The notes: generated by a model not told the origin, from the letters alone. A DNA stretch of 31,171 nt from Caulobacter sp. CCH9-E1 (GCF_001556515.1 NZ_LSJA01000166.1:1-31171); one strand, 5' to 3'. Shown: positions 1 to 8,072, counted from the first letter of the stretch. Numbers and translations: made by a program.

Positions 1-37
1 AAGCCGACTGGAGACCCGCCTGAACTCAACACGGTTG

Positions 38-54
38 CTCCCCCGCTGGGGGAG
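38..54 (-). terminator. GC-rich hairpin just downstream of pdeA
   Basis: A perfect 7-bp stem (CTCCCCC / GGGGGAG) with a 3-nt loop lies 3 bases past the pdeA stop codon. No T-run follows on the minus strand, so it is not a classical intrinsic terminator. It could end or protect the transcript, or be a fragment of the dispersed GC-rich hairpin family seen at 3640-3800 and 31142-31164. Confidence 0.4.
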
Positions 55-57
55 GTT

Positions 58-1725
58 TCAGCCTCGCGCTTTCACCGGCGCGGCGCCGTCGACATAGGCC
101 TCGTTCAGATAGACCTCGGCCTCCTGCGGCGACAGCGCCGGCGCGTAGCCGAAACCCTGGCCGTAGTCGCAGCCCAGCCCTTGCAGGGCCCGGGCCATCT
201 CGGCGTTCTCGACGCCTTCGGCGACAACCTCGAGGTCGAGGTCCTGGCCCAGCTTGACGACCGAGCGCACGATCTTGGCCGAGCCGGCGTTGGCGCCCAT
301 GGTCCGCACGAAGTAGCGGTCGATCTTCAGCGTGTCGAACGGCAGGCGCGTCAGGTAGGACAGCGACGAGAAGCCGGTGCCGAAGTCATCCAGCGCTAGG
401 CCGGCGCCCGCCTCGCGCAGGGTCCGCAGCACGACGGCCGCGCGCTCGGGGTCGCGCATGATGTCGCTCTCGGTGACTTCCAGTTTCAGCGCGCCGCGCG
501 GCAGGTTGTTGTCGCGCAGGGTCTGGGCGACGTCGTCCACGAGCCCCGGCCGGTCGATCTCGCCGGTCGACAGGTTGACGCTGACGGTCATGGCGCTCAT
601 CGCCGGGTGGCAGGCGCGCCAGATCGACAGCTGGCGGGCGGCCGCGTGCATCATGTGCGCGCCCAGCTCGCTCATCAGCCCCATCTCTTCGATCAGCGGC
701 AGGAACTCGTCCGGCGGCAGCATGCCCCGGCGCGGATGGATCCAGCGGGCCAGGGCCTCGAAGCCCGACAGCGCGCCGGTCGACAAGCGCACCACCGGCT
801 GGAAGTACGGGATGATCTCGCCGCGGCCGATGGCGCCGCGCAGGTCGGCCTCCAGCGCCAGGCGCGACAGGCCATCGGTCTCCATTGAGCGGCCATAGGC
901 GGCGGCGCCGCCACGGCCCGCGGCGGCGGCGGCCTCCACGGCCAGCTCGGCGCGGCGCAATAGTTCGGCCGGATCGGGCGCCTCATGACCGCCCTCGGCC
1001 GAGACGGCGCCGACGGACAGCGTGGGGTGAATGTCGAAGCCGGCGATGCGCAGCGGCTGCTCCAGCGCTTCGCGCAGCATCTCGGCGGGCTCGTAGCCGT
1101 CGGGCTTGCACAGCACGGCGAACTCGTCCTCGCCGATGCGACCCAGCACCGCGTCGGCCGGGAAGGCGGCGATCAGGCGCGAGCCCAGGGCGGCCAGGAC
1201 CAGGTCGGCGCGATCATGGCCGAGCGCCTCGTTCAGGCGTCGCAGGCGGTCGAGATCGGCGACGACCAGCTCGTGCGCGCCCGGCTCGGCCAGACGCTCG
1301 CGGGCGCGGGTGATGAAGCTGCGGCGATCCAGCAGGCCGGTCAGGTCGCAGCGCTCGGAAGCGGCGAACTTGGTTTCGGCGGCGACCACGCCGGCGGCGC
1401 GCACGCCTTCCTCCAGCCAGACGCCGCGCCACAGGTAGACCTCGCCGCCGCGCACGCGGAAGCGGGCGACGACCGGTTGGCCGGGCTCACGGACTTTCAG
1501 CACTTCCTCGGCCTGGGCCCGGTCCTGCGGCAGGGCCAGGGCGCGGAAGGCGGCGGAGGAGCATTCGGGGGCCAAAGGACCCAGGCCCAGGGCGCGGGCG
1601 GCGCCATTCAGGCGCAGGCGGTCGGACTCGGGCTCCCAGATCCAAAGCGCGACATCGGCCCCGCCCAACGCTTCGAGCGTCGCGGTCGTGTCCCAAATCC
1701 GCCGTTCGCCTGTCCGAAAAGACAT
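58..1725 (-). CDS. pdeA: PdeA-like c-di-GMP phosphodiesterase (PAS-like, degenerate GGDEF, EAL)
   Basis: A 555-residue cytoplasmic protein. It has an N-terminal PAS-like region (about 1-115), a GGDEF domain (about 120-280) and an EAL domain (about 290-545). The GGDEF signature reads GEDEF (198-202), and the EAL triad is E323-A-L in FEALARW. The DDFGTG motif needed for EAL catalysis is present, so phosphodiesterase activity is expected and cyclase activity is not. In C. crescentus PdeA (CC3396) the GEDEF domain binds GTP and stimulates the EAL domain, and the protein is degraded by ClpXP with the CpdR adaptor; I recall its C-terminal Arg-Gly contributing to degradation. This protein also ends in Arg-Gly. 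The ATG at 1725 has a purine-rich stretch upstream. It follows the GNAT gene by 35 bases and is probably the last gene of the thrC-M16-GNAT run. The orthologue call is inference from motif, length and neighbours. Confidence 0.9.
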   Translation of the reverse strand: MSFRTGERRIWDTTATLEALGGADVALWIWEPESDRLRLNGAARALGLGPLAPECSSAAFRALALPQDRAQAEEVLKVREPGQPVVARFRVRGGEVYLWRGVWLEEGVRAAGVVAAETKFAASERCDLTGLLDRRSFITRARERLAEPGAHELVVADLDRLRRLNEALGHDRADLVLAALGSRLIAAFPADAVLGRIGEDEFAVLCKPDGYEPAEMLREALEQPLRIAGFDIHPTLSVGAVSAEGGHEAPDPAELLRRAELAVEAAAAAGRGGAAAYGRSMETDGLSRLALEADLRGAIGRGEIIPYFQPVVRLSTGALSGFEALARWIHPRRGMLPPDEFLPLIEEMGLMSELGAHMMHAAARQLSIWRACHPAMSAMTVSVNLSTGEIDRPGLVDDVAQTLRDNNLPRGALKLEVTESDIMRDPERAAVVLRTLREAGAGLALDDFGTGFSSLSYLTRLPFDTLKIDRYFVRTMGANAGSAKIVRSVVKLGQDLDLEVVAEGVENAEMARALQGLGCDYGQGFGYAPALSPQEAEVYLNEAYVDGAAPVKARG

Positions 1726-1760
1726 TCCCGTCCCGCCGCGTCGGCCGCAGTCGCCCTAAC

Positions 1761-2333
1761 TCACTCGGGCGCCACCAAGCCGAACAGACGATGGTCTCGC
1801 CAATCGCCGTTAATTTTCAAATAAGCGCGGGCATATCCTTCCTCGGAAAAGCCACATTTCAGCAAAAGGGCGGCCGACGGCGCGTTCTCGGGCATGCACG
1901 CGGCTTCCAGGCGGTGGAGGCCCAAGCCCTTGAACGCGAAGCGGATCAGGGTTTCGACGGCGTCGCGCGTGTGGCCCTGGCGGGCGAAGGGCTGGCCGAT
2001 CCAGTAGCCGATGGTTCCAGTCTGGGCGACGCCACGCCGCACGTGAAAAAGCCGCACGCCGCCGACCAGGGCGTCGTCGGCGCGACGGAAGACCAAGAAC
2101 GGATAGGCCTCGTCCAGCTCCATTTCGCGCGTATAGGCCGCCAGACGCGCCCGGAACGCGGCGCGGGTCAGGTCATGTTCGGGCCAAACCGGCTCCCACG
2201 GCTCCAGGAACGAACGCGACCGCCCCCGCAAGCTGGCCCAGGCCTTGTGGTCGCCGAGTTTCGGCGGTCGCAGATAGACGGCGCGACCTTGCAGGCGGAG
2301 CGCGGGACGGGGCTTCAGGAACGACGGAAGCAT
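1761..2333 (-). CDS. GNAT N-acetyltransferase, RimJ/RimL type
   Basis: A 190-residue single-domain acetyltransferase resembling the enzymes that acetylate ribosomal or other protein N-termini with acetyl-CoA. The fold is recognisable from the N-terminal LRPPKLGDHKAW segment, the GTIGYWIG strand, the acetyl-CoA-binding loop QPFARQGHTRDAVETL (R-Q-G-H in place of the usual R/Q-x-x-G-x-G/A), and the C-terminal RLEAACMPENAPSAALL and KCGFSEEGYAR segments typical of RimJ-like proteins. I chose the ATG at 2333 because a strong GGAGGA site lies just upstream; the frame is open further but runs into the preceding gene. It starts 17 bases after the M16 peptidase stop, so the two are almost certainly co-transcribed. 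The substrate cannot be read from sequence. Confidence 0.85.
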   Translation of the reverse strand: MLPSFLKPRPALRLQGRAVYLRPPKLGDHKAWASLRGRSRSFLEPWEPVWPEHDLTRAAFRARLAAYTREMELDEAYPFLVFRRADDALVGGVRLFHVRRGVAQTGTIGYWIGQPFARQGHTRDAVETLIRFAFKGLGLHRLEAACMPENAPSAALLLKCGFSEEGYARAYLKINGDWRDHRLFGLVAPE

Positions 2334-2350
2334 CGGCGCGTCCTCCGATG

Positions 2351-3622
2351 TCAGGCGGCGGAGAATAGCGTCTTGTCGAACGCCTCGCCGGCCTTCAGCG
2401 AGGTCTTGGCGCCCAGCACCGCCGAGGCAACCCGCCGACCGGAGAGCAACCGGCGGCCTAGTCGCGAAACGTCGTCGGCCGTCACCGCGTCCACCTCGGC
2501 GGCCAGCTCCGACGGCGCGTAGAGGCGGTCGAACAGCAGGACCTGCCCCGCCCCCTGCTCGGCCCGCGACAGCGGCTGCTCGCGGGCCATGAACATGTGG
2601 GCCTTCAGCTGAGCCTTGGCGCGGGCCAGCTCGGCGTCGTCGATATGCGCGACCAGCTTGGTGAGCTCGCCGGCGCAGACCTTGGCCGTCTCGACCGCGT
2701 CCGAGGCCGCGCAGCCGGCATAGATGCCCAACGCGCCGTGGTCGGCGTAGGTGTCGGCATAGGCGTCGATGTTGTAGGCGAGGCCCCGCTTCTCGCGCGC
2801 TTCCTGGAACAGGCGCGAGGACATGCCGCCGCCCAACACCTCGGCGAAGATGCGCAGGGCGAAATAGTCCCGGTCGCGCGAGCCGCAGGCGGGCAGCATG
2901 AAGACGAGGTGGCTTTGTTCCAGCTTGCGGGCCTCGACCTGCGGACCGCCCACGAAGTCGGCCGCCTCGGGAACCGCCGCGCCGGACTCCGCCGGCAAGT
3001 CGCCAAACGCGCGCTCGGCGGCGGCCATCAGCTCGGCCTCCTCGACCGCGCCCGTGGCGCTGATCACCAGGCGGTCCGCCGCATAGAGCGCGCCCCGCCA
3101 TTGGGACAGGGCCTCGACGCTGGCGGCCTCGACCGTGGCGTCGCTGCCCAGGATCGGCCGCCCCACCGGATGGTCTCCCCAGCTGGCGCGCTGGATCAGG
3201 TCGAAGACATAGTCGTCGGGCGCGTCGGCCGCCTCGGCGATCTCCTGCGCGACGACCTGCTTCTCGCGGGCGAGGTCGGCGGGGTCCAGCGTCGGACGCC
3301 GCACGAGGTCGGCGATGACCTCCATGCCCAGATCCAGGCCGCCCTTCAGGGCCCGCACCTGGAAGCTGGTGCGCTCATAGCCGGTGGCGGCGTTGATCGA
3401 GCCGCCGGCGCTTTCGATCACCTCGACGATGTCACGGGCCGAGCGTCGGCCCGCGCCCTTGAACACCATGTGCTCCAGAAGGTGCGACCAGCCCGACCGG
3501 GACGGATCTTCATAGGCCGCGCCGCGGCCGGCCACCACGCTGAGCGCCAGGGTCTCGAGGCCCGGCATCGGATCACAGACGACGCGGACGCCGTTCTTCA
3601 GGGTGCGGAGGGTGGCGGTCAT
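2351..3622 (-). CDS. M16 family zinc metallopeptidase (processing-peptidase-like)
   Basis: A 423-residue protein with the inverted zinc motif HLLEH (H47, E50, H51) and the third ligand E127 in the QEIAEA segment, 76 residues on. This is the pattern of active M16B subunits such as mitochondrial processing peptidase beta and bacterial PqqL-like proteins. The second half carries the conserved GGGMSSRLFQEAREKRGLAY segment, typical of the family. There is no signal peptide, so it is probably cytoplasmic. It is separated from thrC by a hairpin-rich 184-base spacer and leads tightly into the GNAT gene. The ATG at 3622 is preceded by an in-frame two-codon mini-ORF (ATG-AGC-TGA), and the nearest good ribosome-binding site (GAGG) is better placed for that mini-ORF than for the gene itself. 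Confidence 0.9.
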   Translation of the reverse strand: MTATLRTLKNGVRVVCDPMPGLETLALSVVAGRGAAYEDPSRSGWSHLLEHMVFKGAGRRSARDIVEVIESAGGSINAATGYERTSFQVRALKGGLDLGMEVIADLVRRPTLDPADLAREKQVVAQEIAEAADAPDDYVFDLIQRASWGDHPVGRPILGSDATVEAASVEALSQWRGALYAADRLVISATGAVEEAELMAAAERAFGDLPAESGAAVPEAADFVGGPQVEARKLEQSHLVFMLPACGSRDRDYFALRIFAEVLGGGMSSRLFQEAREKRGLAYNIDAYADTYADHGALGIYAGCAASDAVETAKVCAGELTKLVAHIDDAELARAKAQLKAHMFMAREQPLSRAEQGAGQVLLFDRLYAPSELAAEVDAVTADDVSRLGRRLLSGRRVASAVLGAKTSLKAGEAFDKTLFSAA

Positions 3623-3639
3623 TCAGCTCATTGTTTTCC

Positions 3640-3800
3640 TCACCCGTGAAACGGGGGAGGTGGATCGCTGCGGATACGCAGCGAGACGGAGGGGGCGTTC
3701 ATATAGGCCGAAAGCGCCCCCTCCACCAGCGGAGCCGGTCCTCGGGCGCGCATAGCGCGACCCGGGGGCTGGTCCCCCTCCCCCGCTTCGCGAGGGAGGA
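3640..3800. repeat. Multi-hairpin GC-rich intergenic repeat between thrC and M16 peptidase
   Basis: The spacer holds several perfect inverted repeats. TCGCTGCG/CGCAGCGA sits at 3665-3672 and 3677-3684. GGAGGGGGCG/CGCCCCCTCC sits at 3688-3697 and 3715-3724. GC-rich CTCCCCC/GGGGGAG-type arms lie at both edges (about 3640-3660 and 3773-3798). It contains no gene. It looks like a dispersed intergenic element of the Caulobacter type; related hairpins occur at 38-54 and 31142-31164. Transcribed from the minus strand it could act as a partial terminator or an mRNA-stability element between thrC and the downstream genes. Confidence 0.6.
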
Positions 3801-3806
3801 GAAAAG

Positions 3807-5204
3807 TCAGGTCGTCGCCGCGAAGGTGCGCACGAACGCCTTCACGGCCGCGCCGTCGGCGGGCAGGCGTTCGAACTTCTCCGGCTTCTTGGAAAGGTCC
3901 GGCGTGGCGCGCGGCGTCACTGGCGGGACGCCCGTGGCGGCCTGGACGGCTTCCGGGAACTTGGCCGGATGGGCGGTCGACAGCACCACGACGGGCGTCG
4001 ACGGCTTGACGTCGACGCCGCGCGCGGCCGCGAGGCCCACGGCGGTGTGCGGATCGACGATCTCGCCGGTCTCGTTCAGCGTCGAGAGCATGGTCTTGGC
4101 GGTGTCGGCCTCGCTGACCGACGCGCCGCGGAAGAGCTCGCGCATCCAGGCGTGGGCGGCGGGCGGGATGTCGAGCAGGCCCGTGTCGGCGAAGGCGCGG
4201 AAGGCGCGCTCGGTCTCGACGGCGTCGCGACGCACGGCCTCGAAGTAGAGGCGCTCAAAGTTGCTGGCGACCTGGATGTCCATGGCCGGGCTCTGGGTCG
4301 CGGCCACCGCGCCGCGCGCGTAACGGCCGGTTTCGAAGGCGCGGGCCAGGATGTCGTTGGAGTTGGTCGCCGCCGTGATCGAATGCACCGGCAGGCCCAG
4401 CTTCTTGGCGACAAAGGCGGCGTAGGCGTCGCCGAAATTCCCCGTCGGCACCACGAACGCCACTTCGCGGGCCGGCGCGCCCAGGGCGACGGCGGCGGTG
4501 AAATAGTAGACGCTCTGCGCCGCGATCCGGGCCCAGTTGATCGAGTTGACGCCCGACAGGTCCACGCCGTGGCGGAACTGGTCGTCTTGGAAGGCCTGTT
4601 TGACGATCGCCTGGCAGTCGTCGAACGAACCCAGCACCGAGATGCAGGCGACATTGGCGTCGGTGGCCGTGGTCATGAACCGGCGCTGCACTTCGCTGAT
4701 CCGCCCTTCGGGGAAGAGCGCGACGATGCGGGCGTTCTTGCGGCCGCGGAACGCCTCGACGGCCGCGCCGCCGGTGTCGCCCGAGGTGGCGCAGATGATG
4801 GTCATCTTCCGCGACTGGCGCTCGAGCACGTAGTCGTAGAGCCGTCCCAGCAACTGCATGGCCACGTCCTTGAAGGCCAGGGTCGGGCCGTGGAACAGCT
4901 CCAGCAGGAACTGGTTCGGCCCCAGCTGCTTCAGCGGGACGACGGCGGTGTGGGCGAAGGTGGCGTAAGCCTCCTCGCACATCAGGGCCAGGTCTTCCTT
5001 GGGGATGTCGTCGCCGACGAACTTGCCGACCACGGCGGTCGCCACCTCGGCGTAGGACTTGCCGGCGAAGGCCGCGATCTCGGACGAGCGGAAGCTCGGC
5101 CATTCCGCAGGCACGTACAGGCCGCCGTCGGGGGCCAGGCCGGCCAGCACCGCATCCAGAAAGCCGATGGGCGCGGACTGCCCGCGGGTCGACACGTAAC
5201 GCAT
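3807..5204 (-). CDS. thrC: Threonine synthase
   Basis: A 465-residue PLP enzyme that converts O-phosphohomoserine to threonine in the cytoplasm, the last step of the threonine branch. The start MRYVSTRGQ is the characteristic N-terminus. The PLP lysine is K112 in the motif GPTLAFKD. The phosphate-binding glycine-rich ATSGDTGGAA segment follows, and GNFGDAYAAF lies in the second domain. Length matches the long (E. coli/fungal) class of the family. The ATG at 5204 overlaps the SURF1 stop codon as TGATG, which implies translational coupling. An open frame extends 23 codons further upstream, but that lies inside SURF1 and is rejected. The amino-acid gene is probably carried on a transcript initiated in the oxidase cluster. 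Confidence 0.96.
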   Translation of the reverse strand: MRYVSTRGQSAPIGFLDAVLAGLAPDGGLYVPAEWPSFRSSEIAAFAGKSYAEVATAVVGKFVGDDIPKEDLALMCEEAYATFAHTAVVPLKQLGPNQFLLELFHGPTLAFKDVAMQLLGRLYDYVLERQSRKMTIICATSGDTGGAAVEAFRGRKNARIVALFPEGRISEVQRRFMTTATDANVACISVLGSFDDCQAIVKQAFQDDQFRHGVDLSGVNSINWARIAAQSVYYFTAAVALGAPAREVAFVVPTGNFGDAYAAFVAKKLGLPVHSITAATNSNDILARAFETGRYARGAVAATQSPAMDIQVASNFERLYFEAVRRDAVETERAFRAFADTGLLDIPPAAHAWMRELFRGASVSEADTAKTMLSTLNETGEIVDPHTAVGLAAARGVDVKPSTPVVVLSTAHPAKFPEAVQAATGVPPVTPRATPDLSKKPEKFERLPADGAAVKAFVRTFAATT

Positions 5205-5890
5205 CAGGGTCTCACTCTCCGCCAGAGCATGGCGGCATAGATAAACAGCAGGGTCACGGCAAGACCAAACCACGTCAGGGCGTATTCGAGGTGCCGATTG
5301 GAAATTTCTGCCGGAAGCGGCGCGGGCGTGACGCCGGCCGGCGCGGGGGTCTCGCTCTCGGCCATCAGCACCAGGGGCGCGGGCTTACGGCCCGGGAAGC
5401 GCTCCAGCACCTTGGCGCGGTCGCCGCCCAGCTGGGCGATCGGCGTCAGCACGCCGACCACGCGGCGGGGCGGGTCGAAGGACCGAGCCGGCGGCGCGAC
5501 CTGGCCGTTCAGGGCCGGAACCAGCCCCCGATCCACCAGGATCATGTTGTAGGGGCCGGCCAGCACCGCGCACGGCGCCTGGGCGCGCCAGACCACGTCA
5601 CCTTCGCGGACGCCATAGACCAGCGGCAGCGGCTCGCCGGCCACGTCGCCGCAGTCGACGCTGACCCGCGTCCAGGCCAGGTCCTCGGGGCGGGCCTTTT
5701 CCGTCAGCACCTGGACCAGCGGCATGGCCGGCGCCGTCTTCAGCGCCTCGATCCGGGTCAGCACGCCTTCCTTCCAGTGCAGGCGCTGGAGCTGCCAGGC
5801 GCCCAGGCCGCAGAGGATGGCGAAGGCGATCGCCGTGGCGATCGTCAGGCCGACGGGGAAGCCGGCTTTCCTCGGAGAGATCTCAGACAT
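5204..5890 (-). CDS. SURF1 family cytochrome oxidase assembly protein
   Basis: A 228-residue inner-membrane protein with the SURF1 layout: one N-terminal helix (about 12-31), a large periplasmic domain and one C-terminal helix (about 205-223). Visible SURF1 motifs are LGAWQLQRLHWKE after the first helix, the ILVDRGLVP strand, and NRHLEYALTWFGLA leading into the last helix. SURF1 assists insertion of heme a into subunit I of aa3 oxidases. It overlaps DUF983 by 8 bases upstream and thrC by one base downstream. Its place behind the ctaC-E genes fits an oxidase-assembly role. Confidence 0.93.
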   Translation of the reverse strand: MSEISPRKAGFPVGLTIATAIAFAILCGLGAWQLQRLHWKEGVLTRIEALKTAPAMPLVQVLTEKARPEDLAWTRVSVDCGDVAGEPLPLVYGVREGDVVWRAQAPCAVLAGPYNMILVDRGLVPALNGQVAPPARSFDPPRRVVGVLTPIAQLGGDRAKVLERFPGRKPAPLVLMAESETPAPAGVTPAPLPAEISNRHLEYALTWFGLAVTLLFIYAAMLWRRVRP

Positions 5891-6245
5891 CGCGGCGGCC
5901 GGCTTCCGAGGCCTTCTGCGCGATCTGGGCGGCGACCATCAGGCCCTTGGCCGGTCGCATCAGGCCTAGAGTGATGACGAACACCGCCGGCAGCCAGACC
6001 AGCAGCAGCAGCCACACCGGCCAGTTCCAGGCGAACATCGAGAACAGGGCGCCGAAGGCGCAGACGGTCCCGGCGATCAGGATGACGAAGGTCGCCGCGC
6101 CGTCGCCGGTCTCGTACTTGCCCAGCTCGAAACCGCAGGCCTCGCAGACCGGGGTCACCTTCAGGAAGCCGTCGAAGAGATAGCCCTCGCCGCAGTGGGG
6201 GCACAGGCCGCGCGCGCCGGCGGCGTAGGGATTGGTCTTGGTCAT
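5883..6245 (-). CDS. DUF983 small zinc-ribbon-like membrane protein
   Basis: A 120-residue protein with two CxxC pairs near the N-terminus (C15/C18 and C34/C37, in CPHCGEG and CEACGFE), which suggest a zinc ribbon, followed by two hydrophobic helices (about 53-74 and 78-98). DUF983 proteins commonly sit between coxC and SURF1 in alphaproteobacterial oxidase clusters. A role in oxidase biogenesis is therefore often inferred, but no activity is established to my knowledge. The ribosome-binding site is weak. A strong terminator lies just upstream, so expression depends on read-through or on its own promoter in the 6246-6263 stretch. Its stop overlaps the SURF1 start. Confidence 0.88.
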   Translation of the reverse strand: MTKTNPYAAGARGLCPHCGEGYLFDGFLKVTPVCEACGFELGKYETGDGAATFVILIAGTVCAFGALFSMFAWNWPVWLLLLVWLPAVFVITLGLMRPAKGLMVAAQIAQKASEAGRRDV

Positions 6246-6263
6246 GGCTTGGAGCCTTTAAAC

Positions 6264-6300
6264 GAAAAAGGCCCGGAACGCTGGTCGGCGTTCCGGGCCC
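6264..6300 (-). terminator. Intrinsic terminator after ctaE
   Basis: A perfect 12-bp stem (6270-6281 with 6288-6299) with a 6-nt loop is followed on the minus strand by five T residues (6265-6269). It lies 17 bases past the ctaE stop and is the best intrinsic terminator in the window. It divides the oxidase cluster into ctaC-ctaE and DUF983-SURF1-thrC parts. Confidence 0.88.
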
Positions 6301-6316
6301 CATCGGAGTGTCCGAT

Positions 6317-7189
6317 CTAGTGGGCCGAGGCCCCGAAGATCACGTAGATGAAGGCGAACAGGAACAGCCAGACGACGTCCACGAAGTGCCAGTACCACGC
6401 GGCCGCTTCGAAGCCGAAGTGCTGCTTGGGCGTGAAGGTGCCGTTCATCAGGCGGATCAGGCAGACGATCAGGAAGATCGTACCGACGAACACGTGGAAG
6501 CCGTGGAAGCCGGTGGCCAGGAAGAAGGTCGAACCATACAGGCCCGAATTGGCCGCGGCTTCCGAGTAGAACAGCTGCTCGTGGTTGATGTGCGCGTACT
6601 CATAGACCTGGATGGTCGTGAACAGCGCGCCCAGCAGGATCGTCAGGATCAGGCCCCACTTGGCGCCCTTGCGGTCGCCGACTTGCAGCGCGTGGTGCGC
6701 CCAGGTCACGGTCGTGCCCGACAGCAGCAGCGTCAGGGTGTTGACCAGCGGCAGGTGCCACGGCGAGACGGTCTCGACGCCGGCCGGCGGCCAGGCGGCC
6801 CAGGCGGTGCGGACTTCCTCGATCGTGGACAGCGTCCGGTGCTCATGGAACAGCGCCATCTCGAAGAACATCCAGAACCACGCCACGAAGAACATCACTT
6901 CCGAGGCGATGAACAGGATCATGCCGTAGCGCAGGCCGATCGAGACGACCGGGGTGTGGTCGCCGGCCTTGGCTTCCTTGGCCACGTCGGCCCACCAGCC
7001 GAACATCGTGTAGAGCACGCCGGCCAGGCCCGCGGCGAAGATCGCCCAGTTGCCCTTGTCGATGCCCAGGACGCCGCCCTTGAGCCAGCCGATCAGGCCG
7101 ATGGCCATAACGGTCGCGGCCATCGAGCCGACGAACGGCCAGGGGCTGGGCGGAAGGATGTGGTAGTCGTGTTTGACGGCGCCGGCCAT
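6317..7189 (-). CDS. ctaE: Cytochrome c oxidase subunit III
   Basis: A 290-residue integral membrane protein with seven predicted helices, subunit III of the aa3 oxidase. Recognisable segments are [16 protein letters not shown] at the N-terminus, [15 protein letters not shown], the [15 protein letters not shown] stretch, [19 protein letters not shown] and the ending [16 protein letters not shown]. Subunit III stabilises the proton-uptake D-pathway of subunit I and binds lipid. It starts 69 bases after ctaG, a longer gap than elsewhere in the cluster, with an AAGGG site 11 bases before the ATG. A strong terminator follows the gene. Confidence 0.97.
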   Translation of the reverse strand: MAGAVKHDYHILPPSPWPFVGSMAATVMAIGLIGWLKGGVLGIDKGNWAIFAAGLAGVLYTMFGWWADVAKEAKAGDHTPVVSIGLRYGMILFIASEVMFFVAWFWMFFEMALFHEHRTLSTIEEVRTAWAAWPPAGVETVSPWHLPLVNTLTLLLSGTTVTWAHHALQVGDRKGAKWGLILTILLGALFTTIQVYEYAHINHEQLFYSEAAANSGLYGSTFFLATGFHGFHVFVGTIFLIVCLIRLMNGTFTPKQHFGFEAAAWYWHFVDVVWLFLFAFIYVIFGASAH

Positions 7190-7258
7190 GTTGCTGCTAA
7201 CCCTTATATCCCTCTGAGCACGGTCGCTGGTCCCCCCGCGCCGCGATCTTGTTGAATC

Positions 7259-7933
7259 CTATAGCCCTCTCGACGGCTTGCCGCCAAGAGGCTCGACGAT
7301 GCGGGGCGTCGTCGCGGCGGCGACTTGGCCCGTCTTGCCTTTGCCGTCTTCGACGGCCGGGAAGAACGTGTAGCTGAGCGTGATCTCGCTCTTGCCCTTG
7401 GTCTCGGGATCGTCCGCGAATTGGGGATCCACGAAGTAGACGACCGGGAACTCCACCGTCTGATGGGGCTGGATCGTTTGGCTGGTGAAACAGAAGCACT
7501 CCAGCTTCTGGAAGTACGGCCCAGCCGACTCCGGCACCACGTTGTACAGCGCCCGCCCGGTGATCGGCTTGTCGGTCGGATTGGTGACCTTGAAGAAGGC
7601 CAGACCCGTGTCGCCGATGCGGACATCCTGGCTGGCCTGCAGGGTCTGGAACTTCCAGGGCAGCTCACGGATGTTGGCGTCGAAGCGGATGGTGACCTTG
7701 CGATCGAGAATCCGCGTCGGCTTGGCCTCGGCCTTGCGCACCGTGCCGTCGAAGCCGGTGACCTGGCAGAACAGCTTGTACAGCGGCACGGCGGCGTAGG
7801 CCGCGCCGACCATGCCAAAGAAGGCCGCCGCGCAGATCAGCGCGACCCGACCGTTGCGGCGGGCCATGGCCTGCTGCGGAGTCAGGGCCGTCTTGGGGCC
7901 CTTGGGGGGCGCCTTAGGGGTGCGGGTGGACAT
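7259..7933 (-). CDS. ctaG: Cytochrome c oxidase assembly protein CtaG/Cox11
   Basis: A 224-residue copper chaperone that delivers copper to the CuB site of subunit I. It has one N-terminal transmembrane helix (about 28-50) and a periplasmic immunoglobulin-like domain. The copper-binding motif CFCF is present in LECFCFTSQTI, with YFVDPQF shortly after, both diagnostic of Cox11/CtaG. VPLYKLFCQVTGFDG after the helix is the other conserved segment. The gene overlaps the end of the upstream 52-residue ORF by 20 bases, so the two are probably translated together. Confidence 0.96.
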   Translation of the reverse strand: MSTRTPKAPPKGPKTALTPQQAMARRNGRVALICAAAFFGMVGAAYAAVPLYKLFCQVTGFDGTVRKAEAKPTRILDRKVTIRFDANIRELPWKFQTLQASQDVRIGDTGLAFFKVTNPTDKPITGRALYNVVPESAGPYFQKLECFCFTSQTIQPHQTVEFPVVYFVDPQFADDPETKGKSEITLSYTFFPAVEDGKGKTGQVAAATTPRIVEPLGGKPSRGL

Positions 7934-8072
7934 TGCCGCTCAGCCTCACCAGGGTGACCACGAAGACCAGGACGACGAAGGCCGCGAGACCCAGGCCGAT
8001 GGCGATGTTGCGGCCATCGCGCGCCTTCTTGGCGGCCAGCTTCTCGGCGTCCGTGTCGATCAACTTATTCAC
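7914..8072 (-). CDS. CoxF-like 52-residue single-pass membrane protein
   Basis: A small ORF with a GTG start at 8072 (GGAG site 8 bases upstream) and a TAA at 7914-7916. The 52-residue product has a charged N-terminus (MNKLIDTDAEKLAAKKARDG), then RNIAIGLGLAAFVVLVFVV as one transmembrane helix, then TLVRLSGNVHPHP. It shares GTGA with the ctaB stop and runs 20 bases into ctaG. Small proteins of this shape (RN-x-A-hydrophobic-VR/KL) occupy the same slot between ctaB and ctaG in other alphaproteobacteria, where they are called CoxF or hypothetical; function is not established to my knowledge. Its placement suggests an oxidase-assembly or accessory-subunit role. Confidence 0.8.
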   Translation of the reverse strand: MNKLIDTDAEKLAAKKARDGRNIAIGLGLAAFVVLVFVVTLVRLSGNVHPHP

